Assembly: GCF_001839655.2 (NCBI RefSeq)
Contig: NZ_CP056087.1
Coordinates: forward strand, 1,860,001 to 1,924,000
Direction: 5' to 3'
Origin: Pseudomonas argentinensis
GTDB taxonomy: Bacteria > Pseudomonadota > Gammaproteobacteria > Pseudomonadales > Pseudomonadaceae
Length of the DNA stretch: 64,000 bases
Part shown: piece after piece, positions 34,884 through 45,154 of the stretch
Numbering within the stretch: position 1 is the first letter of the stretch
How the letters are laid out: every line of letters starts with the position of its first letter
Program-made: the position numbers and the translations under genes
The notes under the pieces: model-generated
Databases searched by the model: none
The model's input: the letters and a program-made list of their open reading frames with translations, nothing else
Told to the model about the DNA's origin: nothing

Positions 34884-37028
34884 ATGCTCAGCACCGAACT
34901 CAAGACCCAGATTCAGGGCGCCTACTCCCGTTTTCTCGAATCCAAGGGCCTCAAGCCTCGCTACGGGCAGCGCCTGATGATCGCCGAGGTCGCCAAGGTG
35001 CTGGGCGCCATCAAGGCCGATGATGAAGGGCACCGGCTCGGTGATCCCGCCGTGGTGGCCGTCGAGGCCGGCACCGGCACCGGCAAGACCGTGGCCTATT
35101 GCATGGCCGCCATTCCCACCGCCAAGGCGGCGGGCAAGCGCCTGGTGCTCGCCACCGCCACCGTGGCGCTGCAGGAGCAGATCGTGCACAAGGATCTGCC
35201 CGATCTGATGCGCAACAGTGGCCTGAATTTCAGCTTCGCCCTGGCCAAGGGGCGCGGTCGTTACCTGTGCCTGTCCAAGCTCGACGTGCTGCTGCAGGAA
35301 GGCCAGGCGCAGAGTTCCACGGCGCAGCTGTTCGAGGAAGAAGGCTTTCGCATCGATGTGGATGAGGAGGGCCAGAAGCTGTTCACCACCATGATCGAGA
35401 AGCTTGCCGGCAACAAATGGGACGGCGACCGCGACAGCTGGCCCCAGGAGCTGGAAGACAGCCGCTGGGCGCAGCTGACCACCGATCACAGCCAGTGCAC
35501 GGGTCGCCATTGCCCGAACTTCGGGCAGTGCACCTTCTACAAGGCCCGCGAAGGCATGGGCAAGGTCGACGTGATCGTCACCAACCACGACATGGTGCTG
35601 GCCGACCTCGCCCTGGGCGGCGGCGCCGTGTTGCCCGACCCGCGCGACACCCTGTACGTGTTCGACGAAGGCCATCACCTGCCGGACAAGGCCATCGGCC
35701 ACTTCGCCCATTTCACCCGCCTGCGCTCCACGGCCGACTGGCTCGAGCAGATCGCCAAGAACCTCAGCAAACTGCTGGCCCAGCACCCGCTACCGGGCGA
35801 TCTCGGCCGGCTGATCGAGCAGGTGCCGGAGCTGGCCCGCGAGCTCAAGACCCACCAGCAGTTCATGTTCAGCGCCTGCGAGCAGGTGGCGGACTTCAAG
35901 CCCGGCGAGGACATGGAAGGGCGAGAACGGCCGCGCCACCGTTTCGTCGGTGGTGTGGTGCCCGATCATCTGATCGAGTTGGGCCTGGAGCTGAAGAAGG
36001 GCTTTTCCAAGCTCAACGACCTGTTCACCGGCGTGACCGAAAAGCTCAAGGAAGCCATGGACGGCGAGACCAGCATCGGCATCGCCAGCCATCAGGCCGA
36101 GGAGTGGTACCCGCTGTTCGGCAGCCTGCTGGCGCGCGCTCAGGGCACCTGGGAACTGTGGTTGGCGTTCACCGCCGAAGATCCCGAGGACAGCCCGCCC
36201 ATGGCGCGCTGGCTGACCCTGGCCGAAAGCGGCGCGCTGTTCGATATCGAGGTCAATGCCAGCCCGATCCTGGCGGCCGAAACCCTCAGGCGCAACCTAT
36301 GGAGCGTCGCCTACGGCGCGCTGGTCACCTCGGCGACCCTTACCGCGCTGGGCACCTTCGACCGTTACCGCATGCGCGCCGGCTTGCCCAAGGTAGCGGC
36401 GACGGCGGTGGTGCCCAGCCCCTTCCACCATGCCGACGCCGGCGTGCTGCGGGTGCCGGATCTCAAGGCCGACCCGCGCAATGCCGCCGAGCATACCGCG
36501 GCGATCATCCGCGAGCTGCCCGGCCTGGTGCAGGGCTCGCGCGGTACCCTGGTGCTGTTCTCCTCGCGCCGGCAGATGCAGGACGTGTTTGACGGCCTGG
36601 AGCGGGACTGGCGCAAGCGCGTGTTCATCCAGGGCAACCTGTCCAAGCAGGAAACCCTCAGCAAGCACAAGGCGCGGGTCGACAGCGGCGAGGAAAGCGT
36701 GCTGTTCGGCCTGGCCAGTTTCGCCGAGGGTGTCGACCTGCCGGGCGCCTACTGCGAGCACGTGGTGATCGCCAAGATTCCCTTCGCCGTGCCGGACGAC
36801 CCGGTCGAGGCCGCCCTGGCCGAATGGATCGAAGCCCGCGGCGGCAACCCCTTCATGGAAATCTCCGTGCCCGACGCCTCGCTGCGCCTGGTGCAGGCCT
36901 GCGGGCGCCTGCTGCGCACCGAAGAGGATCGCGGCACCATCACCCTGCTGGATCGACGAGTGGTCACCCAGCGCTACGGCAAGGCGATTCTCAACGCACT
37001 GCCGCCGTTTCGCCGGGAAATCGGCTGA
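34884..37028 (+). CDS. dinG: ATP-dependent DNA helicase DinG
   Basis: An SF2, XPD-like 5'-3' helicase that unwinds R-loops and forked DNA. The 714 residues include Walker A EAGTGTGKTVAYC (about 56-68), the four cysteines of the [4Fe-4S] domain (YLCLSK, QCTGRHCPNFGQCTFY), the DEGH box (VFDEGHHLPDKA) and C-terminal motif VI (VQACGRLLRTEEDRG). Damage induction is likely because a LexA box lies in front of it. Confidence 0.96.
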   Translation: MLSTELKTQIQGAYSRFLESKGLKPRYGQRLMIAEVAKVLGAIKADDEGHRLGDPAVVAVEAGTGTGKTVAYCMAAIPTAKAAGKRLVLATATVALQEQIVHKDLPDLMRNSGLNFSFALAKGRGRYLCLSKLDVLLQEGQAQSSTAQLFEEEGFRIDVDEEGQKLFTTMIEKLAGNKWDGDRDSWPQELEDSRWAQLTTDHSQCTGRHCPNFGQCTFYKAREGMGKVDVIVTNHDMVLADLALGGGAVLPDPRDTLYVFDEGHHLPDKAIGHFAHFTRLRSTADWLEQIAKNLSKLLAQHPLPGDLGRLIEQVPELARELKTHQQFMFSACEQVADFKPGEDMEGRERPRHRFVGGVVPDHLIELGLELKKGFSKLNDLFTGVTEKLKEAMDGETSIGIASHQAEEWYPLFGSLLARAQGTWELWLAFTAEDPEDSPPMARWLTLAESGALFDIEVNASPILAAETLRRNLWSVAYGALVTSATLTALGTFDRYRMRAGLPKVAATAVVPSPFHHADAGVLRVPDLKADPRNAAEHTAAIIRELPGLVQGSRGTLVLFSSRRQMQDVFDGLERDWRKRVFIQGNLSKQETLSKHKARVDSGEESVLFGLASFAEGVDLPGAYCEHVVIAKIPFAVPDDPVEAALAEWIEARGGNPFMEISVPDASLRLVQACGRLLRTEEDRGTITLLDRRVVTQRYGKAILNALPPFRREIG

Positions 37029-37195
37029 ACTGATGAAAAATCACCCCGCTGGCCCGTGATCGGACATGCGGGCTTTGCGGTGGAACCCCCATCTGTCGCA
37101 CTATTGCGCCTGCGCGCGTGATGCGCGGCAAAAGGCTCGTGGCGGGATGGTCGCGGGCACTCATATTCGTCGTCGAGTTGCGGGGAGAAGGGGTC

Positions 37196-39590
37196 TTGAA
37201 GGTCAACACCTGGCTGCTGTCGGCCGATCGTTCGGGGCGCTGCACTGCGCACGCACCCGCGGGTCTGGTTACCAAAGTTCTGTCACTGTGCATCGCTGCA
37301 GCCCGTCCTCGACATCCATTGGCGATCAAGCGCCTGGCGCTGGTCACGCTGCTCGGCCTGCCGGCCCTGGGCCAGGCGGCCGATCGCCAGGAGCTGTTCA
37401 ACTTCGTGCGGCCAATGGACGCCGTGCAGGTGTCCGGCGATAACGCCTACCTGCCCAGCGTCACGGCTGAAAGCGCCGCCCAGGGCGAGATCCTGCGCCG
37501 CGTGTCCTTCAACCCGAGCGAGCGTCCGACCCTGCGCCTGACGCCGCAAACCGGCACCTGGGACTGGTCCGAGGCGAGCGCCATGAGCCTGCGCGTGCAG
37601 AACGCCATGGACTGGGCGCTGACCCTGGACGTCACCGTCGAAAGCGCCGATGGCAAGCGACTGACCAGCCAGATCGCCCTGCCGGCCGGCCCGGCGCAGA
37701 CGCTGCTGTTGCCGCTGGGTGCCACGTCGCCGCGGGCCCAGGGCATGCGCGCCGGGGCGCCGATGCCCTGGCGTTACGACGGTCGCCTGCTGCTGCTGGC
37801 AGAAACCGTGAAGGGTGAAATCGACCTCAAGAACGTCTCCGCCGTGACCCTGTCGGTTCCCAACCCCCAGGCCGCGCAGCACATACTGCTGGGCCGCTTC
37901 GGTGTGCGTGGCAGCGGCGATCTGGAGCAGGCCTACAAGGGGATCGTCGACGGTTACGGCCAGTTCACCCGCCGCGACTGGCCGGGCAAGATCAAGAACG
38001 ACGAGCAACTGCGCCAGGGCCTGGCCCAGGAAGACAAGCAATTGCAGGCCTGGCAGGCCGAGCATCCCAAGCAGGACATCTATGGTGGCTGGATCGGCGG
38101 CCCGTCGTTCGAAGCCACCGGTTTTTTTCCGCACCGAGAAACGCGGTGGGCGCTGGTTTCTGGTCACCCCGGAGGGCAATCCCTTCTATTCGCTGGGCGT
38201 GAACACCGTGACCGGTACCCAGAGCCAGACCTACATCGAAGGGCGCGAGAAGATGTTCAGCGCGCTGCCGGCCGAAGGCGAGCCGCTGGCCGCGTTCTAT
38301 GGCAGCAGCGACAGCCAGTCCGACACCGGTGCCAACCGCGGGCGCGACTTCGACAGCGGCCGCTGGTACGACTTCTACAGCGCCAACCTGCAGCGTACCT
38401 ATGGCGAGCAGAAACCGGAGCTCTGGCGCGAACGGGCGCAGAACCGCCTGCAGGCCTGGGGTTTCAATACCCTGGGCAACTGGAGCGACAACGATTTCGC
38501 CCTCGACAAGCGCATGCCCTACAGCATTCCGCTGTCCATCCATGGCGACTACGCCACCATCAGCACCGGCATCGACTGGTGGGGGGGCATGCCCGATCCG
38601 TTCGACCCGCGCTTCGCCATGGCCGCCGAACGTGCCATCGCCATCGCCACCCGTGACCATCGCGACGATCCCTGGGTGATGGGCTATTACGCCGACAACG
38701 AACTGGCCTGGGCCGGCCCGGCGGAAGATCCGCTGTCGCGCTATGCACTGGCCTACGCCACGCTGCGCCTGACCACCGACGTGCCGGCCAAGCGGGCCTT
38801 TCTCAAGCAACTGCGCGACAAGTACCGCAACCAGCAAGGGCTGTCCAAGGCCTGGGGCATCGACCTCAAGGCCTGGGAGCTGATGGAGGATCCGGGTTTC
38901 GAGGCGCCACCGGTCAACCCGGCCTACCCGGCCATCGAAAACGACATGAAGCGCTTCTTGCGCCTGTTCGCCGATACCTACTTCAAGACCATCGCCGATT
39001 CCCTCGACTGGCACACGCCCAACCACCTGCTGCTGGGCGGGCGCTTCTCCGCGAGCATTCCCGAGGCGGTCGAGGCCTGCGCCGAGTACTGCGATGTGCT
39101 GAGCTTCAACTTCTACACCCGCGAGCCGCAGCACGGTTATGACTTCGAGGCCCTGCGCAAGCTGGACAAGCCGCTGCTGGTCACCGAGTTCCATTTCGGC
39201 TCCCGCGACCGCGGCCCGTTCTGGGGGGGCGTCGCCGAGGTGTACAAGGAAGAGGAGCGTGGCCCGGCCTATGCCAACTTCCTGAAAAAGGCCCTGGAAG
39301 AGCCACAGATCGTTGGCGTGCACTGGTTCCAGTACCTTGATCAGCCGGTTACCGGGCGCCTGCTCGATGGCGAGAACGGTCACCTGGGCCTGGTGGCGAT
39401 CACCGACCGGCCGTGGGACGGTTTCGTCAGCGCGGTGCGCAAGGCCAACCTGAGCGTGCCGCCGCTGGTGCTCGAGCACGCCGCCAAGGAGCCAGAGCCA
39501 AAACCGGAGACCGCGCCTGCCGAGGATGCTGCACAGGCCACCGAGTCGGCTGGCGATGCTGCCGCGCCAGCCGCCGAACCCAAGCCGTAA
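37196..39590 (+). pseudogene. GH50-like beta-agarase/galactosidase, frameshifted
   Basis: A secreted glycoside hydrolase of clan GH-A (GH50/agarase-like). The first part (to about 38120) has a signal sequence (KRLALVTLLGLPALGQAAD) and a carbohydrate-binding-like beta domain. The second part, in another frame, has RWFLVTPEGNPFYSLGVNTV, the acid/base region YYADNELAWAG, the probable nucleophile region LLVTEFHFGS and an Ala/Pro/Glu-rich tail. The frames join at a run of seven T (38122-38128); six T would give GFFRTEKRGGRWF in one frame and about 760-800 aa. The start is uncertain: TTG at 37196 has a strong GGGGAGAAGGGG site, TTG at 37319 sits at the signal peptide. It may be true decay, slippage or a sequencing error. 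Confidence 0.78.
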
Positions 39591-39637
39591 TCACCCGCGC
39601 CGGCTGGGCTGGCGCCTTTTCCATGCAGGAGCAGTCA

Positions 39638-40783
39638 GTGCAGATTCAGGGTTACTTCGACCTCAAGTTCGAAGCGGTAAAAGACGCCTTCGCCGCCATG
39701 TTCGATGATCCTCAGGAGCGTGGCGCCGCCCTTTGCGTGCAGGTTGGCGGTGAAACCGTGGTGGACCTCTGGGCCGGGGTCGCCGACAAGGACGGCCAGC
39801 AGGCCTGGCATAGCGATACCATCCTCAACCTGTTCTCCTGCACCAAGCCCTTTACCGCCGTGACGGCCTTGCAACTGGTTGCCGAAGGCAAGCTTGAACT
39901 GGATGTGCCTGTGGCGCGCTACTGGCCGGAGTTCGCGGCAGCGGGCAAGGAGCGCATCACCCTGCGCCACCTGCTCTGTCACCAGGCCGGGTTGCCGGCG
40001 ATCCGCGACAACCTGCCGGCCGAGGCCCTGTACGACTGGCAGACCATGACCGACGCCCTGGCCGCCGAAGCGCCCTGGTGGCGCTTGGGCGAGGGCCATG
40101 GCTACGCGCCGATCACCTTCGGCTGGCTGGTCGGCGAGTTGCTGCGTCGCGTCGAGGGGCGTGGCCCTGGCGAATCGATCGTGGCGCGCACCGCCAAGCC
40201 GTTGGGCCTGGATTTTCACGTTGGCCTGGCGGACGAGGAATTTCACCGCGTCGCCACCATCAGTCGCGGCAAGGGCAACCTGGGGGATGCGGCAGCGCAG
40301 CGCATGCTCAAGACCATGATGACTGACGCCCAGGCGATGACCACCCGGGCGTTCACCAACCCGCCGTCGATCATGACCAGTACCAACAAACCCGAGTGGC
40401 GACGCATGCAGCAGCCAGCGGCCAATGGCCATGGCAACGCCCGCAGCCTGGCCGGTTTCTACAGCGGCCTGCTCGATGGCAGCCTGCTCGACAGCCAGTT
40501 GCTCGCTGAACTGACCCGTGAACACAGTGTCGGTGAGGACAGAACATTGCTGACGCCGACCCGTTTCGGCCTCGGCTGCATGCTCGACCAGCCCACCGTG
40601 GCGAATGCTACCTACGGCATGGGGCCAGGCGCCTTCGGCCACCCCGGTGCCGGCGGCACCACCGGTTTCGCCGACCCGGAGCGCGATGTGGCGGTGGGTT
40701 TCGTTACGAATAACCTGGGGCCGTTCGTCTTAATGGATCCGCGTGCACAGAAACTTGCGGTTATCTTATGTGAGTGTTTTTAA
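39638..40783 (+). CDS. EstB-type serine hydrolase (beta-lactamase fold esterase)
   Basis: 381 residues of the class C beta-lactamase/EstB esterase family. The S-x-x-K motif is Ser67-Cys-Thr-Lys70 (NLFSCTKPFTAV), the Tyr motif is in GHGYAPITFGW, and GHPGAGGTTGFADP stands in for the K/H-x-G loop. Ester hydrolysis is likely and the substrate is unknown. I chose the GTG at 39638 because AGGAG lies six bases upstream and homologues begin MQIQG-DLKFEAV; the ATG at 39623 has no good site. No signal peptide. Confidence 0.88.
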   Translation: MQIQGYFDLKFEAVKDAFAAMFDDPQERGAALCVQVGGETVVDLWAGVADKDGQQAWHSDTILNLFSCTKPFTAVTALQLVAEGKLELDVPVARYWPEFAAAGKERITLRHLLCHQAGLPAIRDNLPAEALYDWQTMTDALAAEAPWWRLGEGHGYAPITFGWLVGELLRRVEGRGPGESIVARTAKPLGLDFHVGLADEEFHRVATISRGKGNLGDAAAQRMLKTMMTDAQAMTTRAFTNPPSIMTSTNKPEWRRMQQPAANGHGNARSLAGFYSGLLDGSLLDSQLLAELTREHSVGEDRTLLTPTRFGLGCMLDQPTVANATYGMGPGAFGHPGAGGTTGFADPERDVAVGFVTNNLGPFVLMDPRAQKLAVILCECF

Positions 40784-40872
40784 GAACCGCGCTTAAACTG
40801 TTGCGCAGTAACGCTTTTAGCTGACTCCGGATTACCCGGGTGACTTCGACCGCTTAGATACTGGATGAACCG

Positions 40873-41712
40873 ATGCTTTCCTACAAGACTTGCGCGCTGG
40901 CGCTTTGCGTACTGCTGACAGGTTGCTCCCTGTTCGAGAAGAAGGAAGATCCCAAGCCGGTTCCCATGCCGCCGCCCGAAGTCACCCAGGCCTGGCTGGA
41001 CGAATACGAGCCGCTGGTGCGTGACGCGATCAAGGACAGCAACTTCGAGATGGAGCGTCGTGAGAACCTGCTGGTGGTCACCGCGCCGGTCAAGGGCTCG
41101 TTCAACCCGGATCGCCCGGGCATGCTGCTGCCGGTCACCCTGGGCCCGATCACCCGGGTGGCCAAGGTAATGGAGAAAGACGGCAAGGTCGGCGTGCTGG
41201 TACTCGGCCATGCCGACAGCAGCGGCGCCCTGGAAACCAACCGCGCGCTGAGCCTCGAGCGCGCCCGTGCCTTCACTGCCATCTTCCGCCTCAGCGGCCT
41301 CAAGCAGGATCGCCTGATGGTCAAGGGCATGGGCCCGGACATGCCGCGCGCCGCCAATGACAGCGCCAACGGTCGCGAGCTGAACCGCCGGGTGGAAATC
41401 CTCCTGACCCGCCAGGACACCCTGCAGGCCCTGATCGCCAAATACAGCACGCCGGAACCGGCACCGGCTGCCGCCACGGCCGTTGCCGCCGCTGACAAGC
41501 CAGCCGAGAAAGCCGCTGCCAAGGCTGACGCCAAACCCGCAGGCAAGACCGTGGCCAAGGCTTCTACCAAGTCCAAGCCCAAGGCCGCTGCAAAACCAGC
41601 CGCCAAGCCAGCCGCCAAGGCGGTTGCCAAGGCTGCCGACAAGCCCGCCGCCAAGAGCGCCACCAAGCTGGCCGATGCCAAGAAAGTGGTTGCCTCGGAT
41701 CAAGCCAAATAA
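40873..41712 (+). CDS. OmpA-family lipoprotein with Ala-Lys-rich tail
   Basis: 279 residues. The lipobox LLTGC (Cys18) and an OmpA domain (about 60-185; VGVLVLGHADSSGALETNRALSLERA, ANGRELNRRVEILL) are typical. Residues about 195-279 are almost only Ala, Lys and Pro (repeats of the form PAAKPAAKA), like histone H1-like and AlgP proteins. A cationic tail after a peptidoglycan-binding domain might bind anionic polymers. Its purpose is inferred only. Confidence 0.88.
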   Translation: MLSYKTCALALCVLLTGCSLFEKKEDPKPVPMPPPEVTQAWLDEYEPLVRDAIKDSNFEMERRENLLVVTAPVKGSFNPDRPGMLLPVTLGPITRVAKVMEKDGKVGVLVLGHADSSGALETNRALSLERARAFTAIFRLSGLKQDRLMVKGMGPDMPRAANDSANGRELNRRVEILLTRQDTLQALIAKYSTPEPAPAAATAVAAADKPAEKAAAKADAKPAGKTVAKASTKSKPKAAAKPAAKPAAKAVAKAADKPAAKSATKLADAKKVVASDQAK

Positions 41713-41760
41713 GGTTTACCCCGTTAAGCTAGGGTCTTTGTCGCTTTCGAGAGTACGCTC

Positions 41761-42408
41761 ATGACTCAGACCCTGGCCGACATGCGCCGTGATTACACCC
41801 GTGACGGGTTGAGCGAGGATCAGGCGCCGCTTGAGCCCCTCGCGCTGTTCAGAAGCTGGTTCGCCGACGCGGTGAAAACCGAGCAGCTCCCCGTGGAGCC
41901 CAATGCCATGACCCTGGCAACCGTCGATGCCAATGGACGCCCGCATTGCCGTGTGCTGCTGCTCAAGGGCCTGGACGAGCGGGGCTTCACCTTCTTCAGC
42001 AACTACCAGAGCGCCAAGGGCGAGCAGCTGCAGGCCAACCCCTTTGCCGCGCTGACCTTCTTCTGGCCAACCCTGGAACGCCAGGTGCGTATCGAAGGGC
42101 GGGTCGAGCGGGTGACGCCCGCCGAGTCCGATGCCTACTTCCAGGTGCGCCCGCTGGGTAGCCGACTGGGTGCCTGGGCCTCACCGCAGAGTCGGGTCAT
42201 CCACGACCGTAGTGAGCTGGAAGGCCTGCTGGCGCAAACCGAACGACGCTTCGCCGACCAGGCGCCCGAGTGCCCGCCACACTGGGGCGGTTACCGCCTG
42301 CTGCCCGAGCGCATCGAGTTCTGGCAGGGGCGTGCCAGCCGTCTGCACGACCGTCTCGACTATCGCCGCGAGGGCGAAGCCTGGTTACGCCAGCGCCTGG
42401 CGCCCTGA
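41761..42408 (+). CDS. pdxH: Pyridoxamine 5'-phosphate oxidase
   Basis: An FMN enzyme making pyridoxal 5'-phosphate from PNP or PMP. The 215 residues have the PdxH pattern [40 protein letters not shown], the FMN-contact [13 protein letters not shown] and the C-terminal [24 protein letters not shown]. The short spacing from the OmpA gene (48 bp) leaves cotranscription possible. Confidence 0.97.
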   Translation: MTQTLADMRRDYTRDGLSEDQAPLEPLALFRSWFADAVKTEQLPVEPNAMTLATVDANGRPHCRVLLLKGLDERGFTFFSNYQSAKGEQLQANPFAALTFFWPTLERQVRIEGRVERVTPAESDAYFQVRPLGSRLGAWASPQSRVIHDRSELEGLLAQTERRFADQAPECPPHWGGYRLLPERIEFWQGRASRLHDRLDYRREGEAWLRQRLAP

Positions 42409-42485
42409 CCACCTGCAGCCGGCCTGGGTGTCGGCCGAACCGGCAATCGGCCTACAATGTTGGCTTCCCTCGCGCAGGTCCCAGC

Positions 42486-43592
42486 ATGCTTGAACTTGAC
42501 TCCACCCTGGCCCAGCACATCGTCGATCGCGCCATGGCCATCCTGCCGTACAACATCAACGTGATGGACGCCCAGGGCATGATCATCGGCAGCGGCGACC
42601 CGCTGCGCCTGCACACCCGCCATGAGGGGGCGCAACTGGTGCTGGCCAACCGGCGGGTAGTGGAGATCGACGAGCAGGCCGCCACCTGCCTGCGTGGCGT
42701 CCGCCCAGGGGTGAATCTGCCCTTGCTGCATGCCGATGAGCTGATCGGCGTACTGGGCATCACCGGCGACCCCGAGGTGGTGCGGCCCTACGCCGAGCTG
42801 GTGCGCATGGCCGCGGAAATGCTGGTCGAGCAGCGCCAGCTGCAAGCCGAACGGCACTGGCAGCGCCATCAGCTGGACGCCTGGTTGCGTCAGCTGTTCG
42901 ATCCGGCAGTGTCGCTCGGCACCCTGGCTGCGGATGCCGAGCGCCAGGGCTTGGCGCTGGCCTGGCCGCGCCAGGTCTGCCTGCTGGAGTTGCAGGACAG
43001 CGCCGAGCCGCTGGCCCAGCAGGCGCGTTTGCTGGGTGTGCTGACCGGCAAGAGTGAGCACCTGGCGGCGCCATTGGGCATGCGCGAGATGTTCTGGTGC
43101 CGGCCGCTACACGGCGGTCGTGACGACGCGCACTGGCTGGAGAGCGCCGATGAACGCGGCTGGGGCGTGGCCCGCCTGGTGGTCAGCGACCCGGTGCAGT
43201 CCCTGGGGCAAATGCGTCAGGCCTGCATGGCTCTGCGCGACCTGCAGGCCTTTGCCCAGGCGCGTTATCCCGCCCTGCGCCTGGTGGCGCTTGAGGAGCA
43301 TCGCCTGCCGACGCTGCTCCACGCCCAGCGCAACAGCTGGCTGCTGCAAGGGTGGCTGGCACCCTTGAAGCAGGTGCTCGCCCAGGACAGCAACGGCGTG
43401 CTACGTGACACCCTCGAAGCCTGGTGTGAGCACGATGGCCAGGTGCAGAGCTGCGCCGCAGCACTGGGGATCCATCGCAACACCCTGCGCTATCGCCTCG
43501 AGCGCATCGCCGAGCTCAGCGGCGTGGAGCTGACGCGTCTGGATCGCCGTCTGCAGCTGTCGCTGGGGCTGGGACTGCTCGAGCCAGACTGA
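42486..43592 (+). CDS. CdaR-family sugar-diacid transcriptional regulator
   Basis: 368 residues: an N-terminal sugar-diacid recognition domain (LAQHIVDRAMAILPYNINVMD; GVNLPLLHADELIGVLGITG), a central PucR/GGDEF-like region, and a C-terminal PucR helix-turn-helix (CAAALGIHRNTLRYRLERIAEL). CdaR members activate glucarate, galactarate or glycerate genes. The GntP permease and glycerate kinase downstream point to D-glycerate as inducer or substrate. Confidence 0.92.
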   Translation: MLELDSTLAQHIVDRAMAILPYNINVMDAQGMIIGSGDPLRLHTRHEGAQLVLANRRVVEIDEQAATCLRGVRPGVNLPLLHADELIGVLGITGDPEVVRPYAELVRMAAEMLVEQRQLQAERHWQRHQLDAWLRQLFDPAVSLGTLAADAERQGLALAWPRQVCLLELQDSAEPLAQQARLLGVLTGKSEHLAAPLGMREMFWCRPLHGGRDDAHWLESADERGWGVARLVVSDPVQSLGQMRQACMALRDLQAFAQARYPALRLVALEEHRLPTLLHAQRNSWLLQGWLAPLKQVLAQDSNGVLRDTLEAWCEHDGQVQSCAAALGIHRNTLRYRLERIAELSGVELTRLDRRLQLSLGLGLLEPD

Positions 43593-43740
43593 ACGCCACC
43601 TTCCAGAATGATGCCACTGCACAGTTGCAGGCCTGCGCTTTGTCTCTCCTGTTGTGCCAATGAACAGGGTGTCGCCCGGTATTGCTGGGCGACAATGCCC
43701 GGTACCTGGCAAATCACATAACAACAATGAGGACACCGGC

Positions 43741-45099
43741 ATGGCTCTGGTTCTGATCCTGGTCGCACTGATCGCGTTCATCGTGGTGTCGACTACCCGT
43801 CTCAAGCTGCATCCCTTCCTGGCTCTGCTGGCGGCGGCCCTGATCGCCGGCTTTGCTTACCAACTGCCCCATCAGGACATCATCAAGACCATTGCCACCG
43901 GCTTTGGCGGCATCCTGGGCAACATCGGCATCGTCATCGTGCTGGGCACCATCATCGGGGTGATCCTCGAACGCAGCGGCGCAGCGATCACCATGGCCGA
44001 GACGGTGATCAAGCTGCTCGGCGAGCGCTTTCCCACCCTGACCATGTCGATCATCGGTTACCTGGTGTCGATTCCGGTGTTCTGCGATTCCGGTTACGTG
44101 ATCCTCAACTCGCTGAAGAACGCCCTGGCGGCGCGCATGAAGGTCTCGGTAGTGGCCATGAGCGTGGCGCTGGCGACCGGCCTGTACGCCACCCACACCT
44201 TCGTGCCGCCGACGCCGGGACCGATCGCCGCTGCCGGCAACCTCGGGCTGGAATCGAGCCTGGGCCTGGTGATCGCCGTTGGCCTGTTCGTCGCCATGGT
44301 GACCGCTCTGGCGGGCATGTGGTGGGCAAACCGCTTCGTTGGCAAGGACATCGCCCTGGTGGACGACGGCACGCCGCTGCCCAGCGCCGAGGAATTCGCC
44401 GAACTGCGCAGCAAGTACGGCAAGCTGCCGAGCGCCGCCCAGGCCTTCGCGCCGATCTTCGTGCCTATTCTCTTGATCTGCCTGGGCTCCATCGCGGTGT
44501 TCCCCAGCAAGCCGTTCGGCGAGGGCGAGATCCTGGCGGTGCTGCGTTTCTGTGGCCAGCCGGTAGTGGCCTTGCTGATTGGCCTGCTGCTGGCCTGCAC
44601 GCTGCTCAAGGGCAATGGCAAGCGCCAGAATCTCCATGACCGGGTCAGCGAGGGCATCGTTTCCGCAGCGCCCATCCTACTGATTACCGGTGCTGGCGGC
44701 GCCTTTGGTGCGGTGTTGAGTGCCTCGCCGCTGGGCGGCTACCTGGGCGCCACGCTGTCGGCCCTGGGTGTCGGGCTGTTCATGCCGTTTATGGTCGCCG
44801 CTGCCCTGAAAACCGCTCAGGGGTCCACCACCGTGGCGCTGGTGACTACCTCGGCGATGGTTGCCCCGCTACTGGGTCAGCTGGGCCTGGATAGCGAGAT
44901 GGGCCGCGTACTGACCGTAATGGCTATCGGTGCCGGCAGCATGACGGTGTCCCATGCCAACGACAGCTTCTTCTGGGTCGTTACCCAGTTCAGCCGCATG
45001 CCGGTGGCCGTCGCCTACCGGGCGCAAACCATGGCCACGCTGGTTCAAGGCCTGGTGGGTATCACCACGGTATGGTTGCTGAGCCTGGTGCTCCTGTAA
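43741..45099 (+). CDS. GntP-family permease (gluconate/glycerate type)
   Basis: A 452-residue inner-membrane H+ symporter with about 12 helices, the GntP-type TGFGGILGNIGIVIVLGTIIG near residue 55-75 and FVPPTPGPIAAAGNLG. Substrates of the family are gluconate and related hydroxyacids. Its place between a CdaR regulator and a glycerate kinase suggests glycerate. The ATG at 43741 follows GAGGA. A hairpin lies between it and the kinase. Confidence 0.92.
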   Translation: MALVLILVALIAFIVVSTTRLKLHPFLALLAAALIAGFAYQLPHQDIIKTIATGFGGILGNIGIVIVLGTIIGVILERSGAAITMAETVIKLLGERFPTLTMSIIGYLVSIPVFCDSGYVILNSLKNALAARMKVSVVAMSVALATGLYATHTFVPPTPGPIAAAGNLGLESSLGLVIAVGLFVAMVTALAGMWWANRFVGKDIALVDDGTPLPSAEEFAELRSKYGKLPSAAQAFAPIFVPILLICLGSIAVFPSKPFGEGEILAVLRFCGQPVVALLIGLLLACTLLKGNGKRQNLHDRVSEGIVSAAPILLITGAGGAFGAVLSASPLGGYLGATLSALGVGLFMPFMVAAALKTAQGSTTVALVTTSAMVAPLLGQLGLDSEMGRVLTVMAIGAGSMTVSHANDSFFWVVTQFSRMPVAVAYRAQTMATLVQGLVGITTVWLLSLVLL

Positions 45100-45111
45100 G
45101 TCCGATCAATC

Positions 45112-45141
45112 GCGAGGCGCTCACGGGCGCCTCGCTGTTTT
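45112..45141 (+). terminator. Intercistronic hairpin between permease and glycerate kinase
   Basis: GCGAGGCG (45112-45119) pairs with CGCCTCGC (45128-45135) and is followed by TGTTTT. It could partly terminate the gntP transcript or set the ratio of permease to kinase. Confidence 0.6.
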
Positions 45142-45154
45142 CGAGGTTGTCTGC

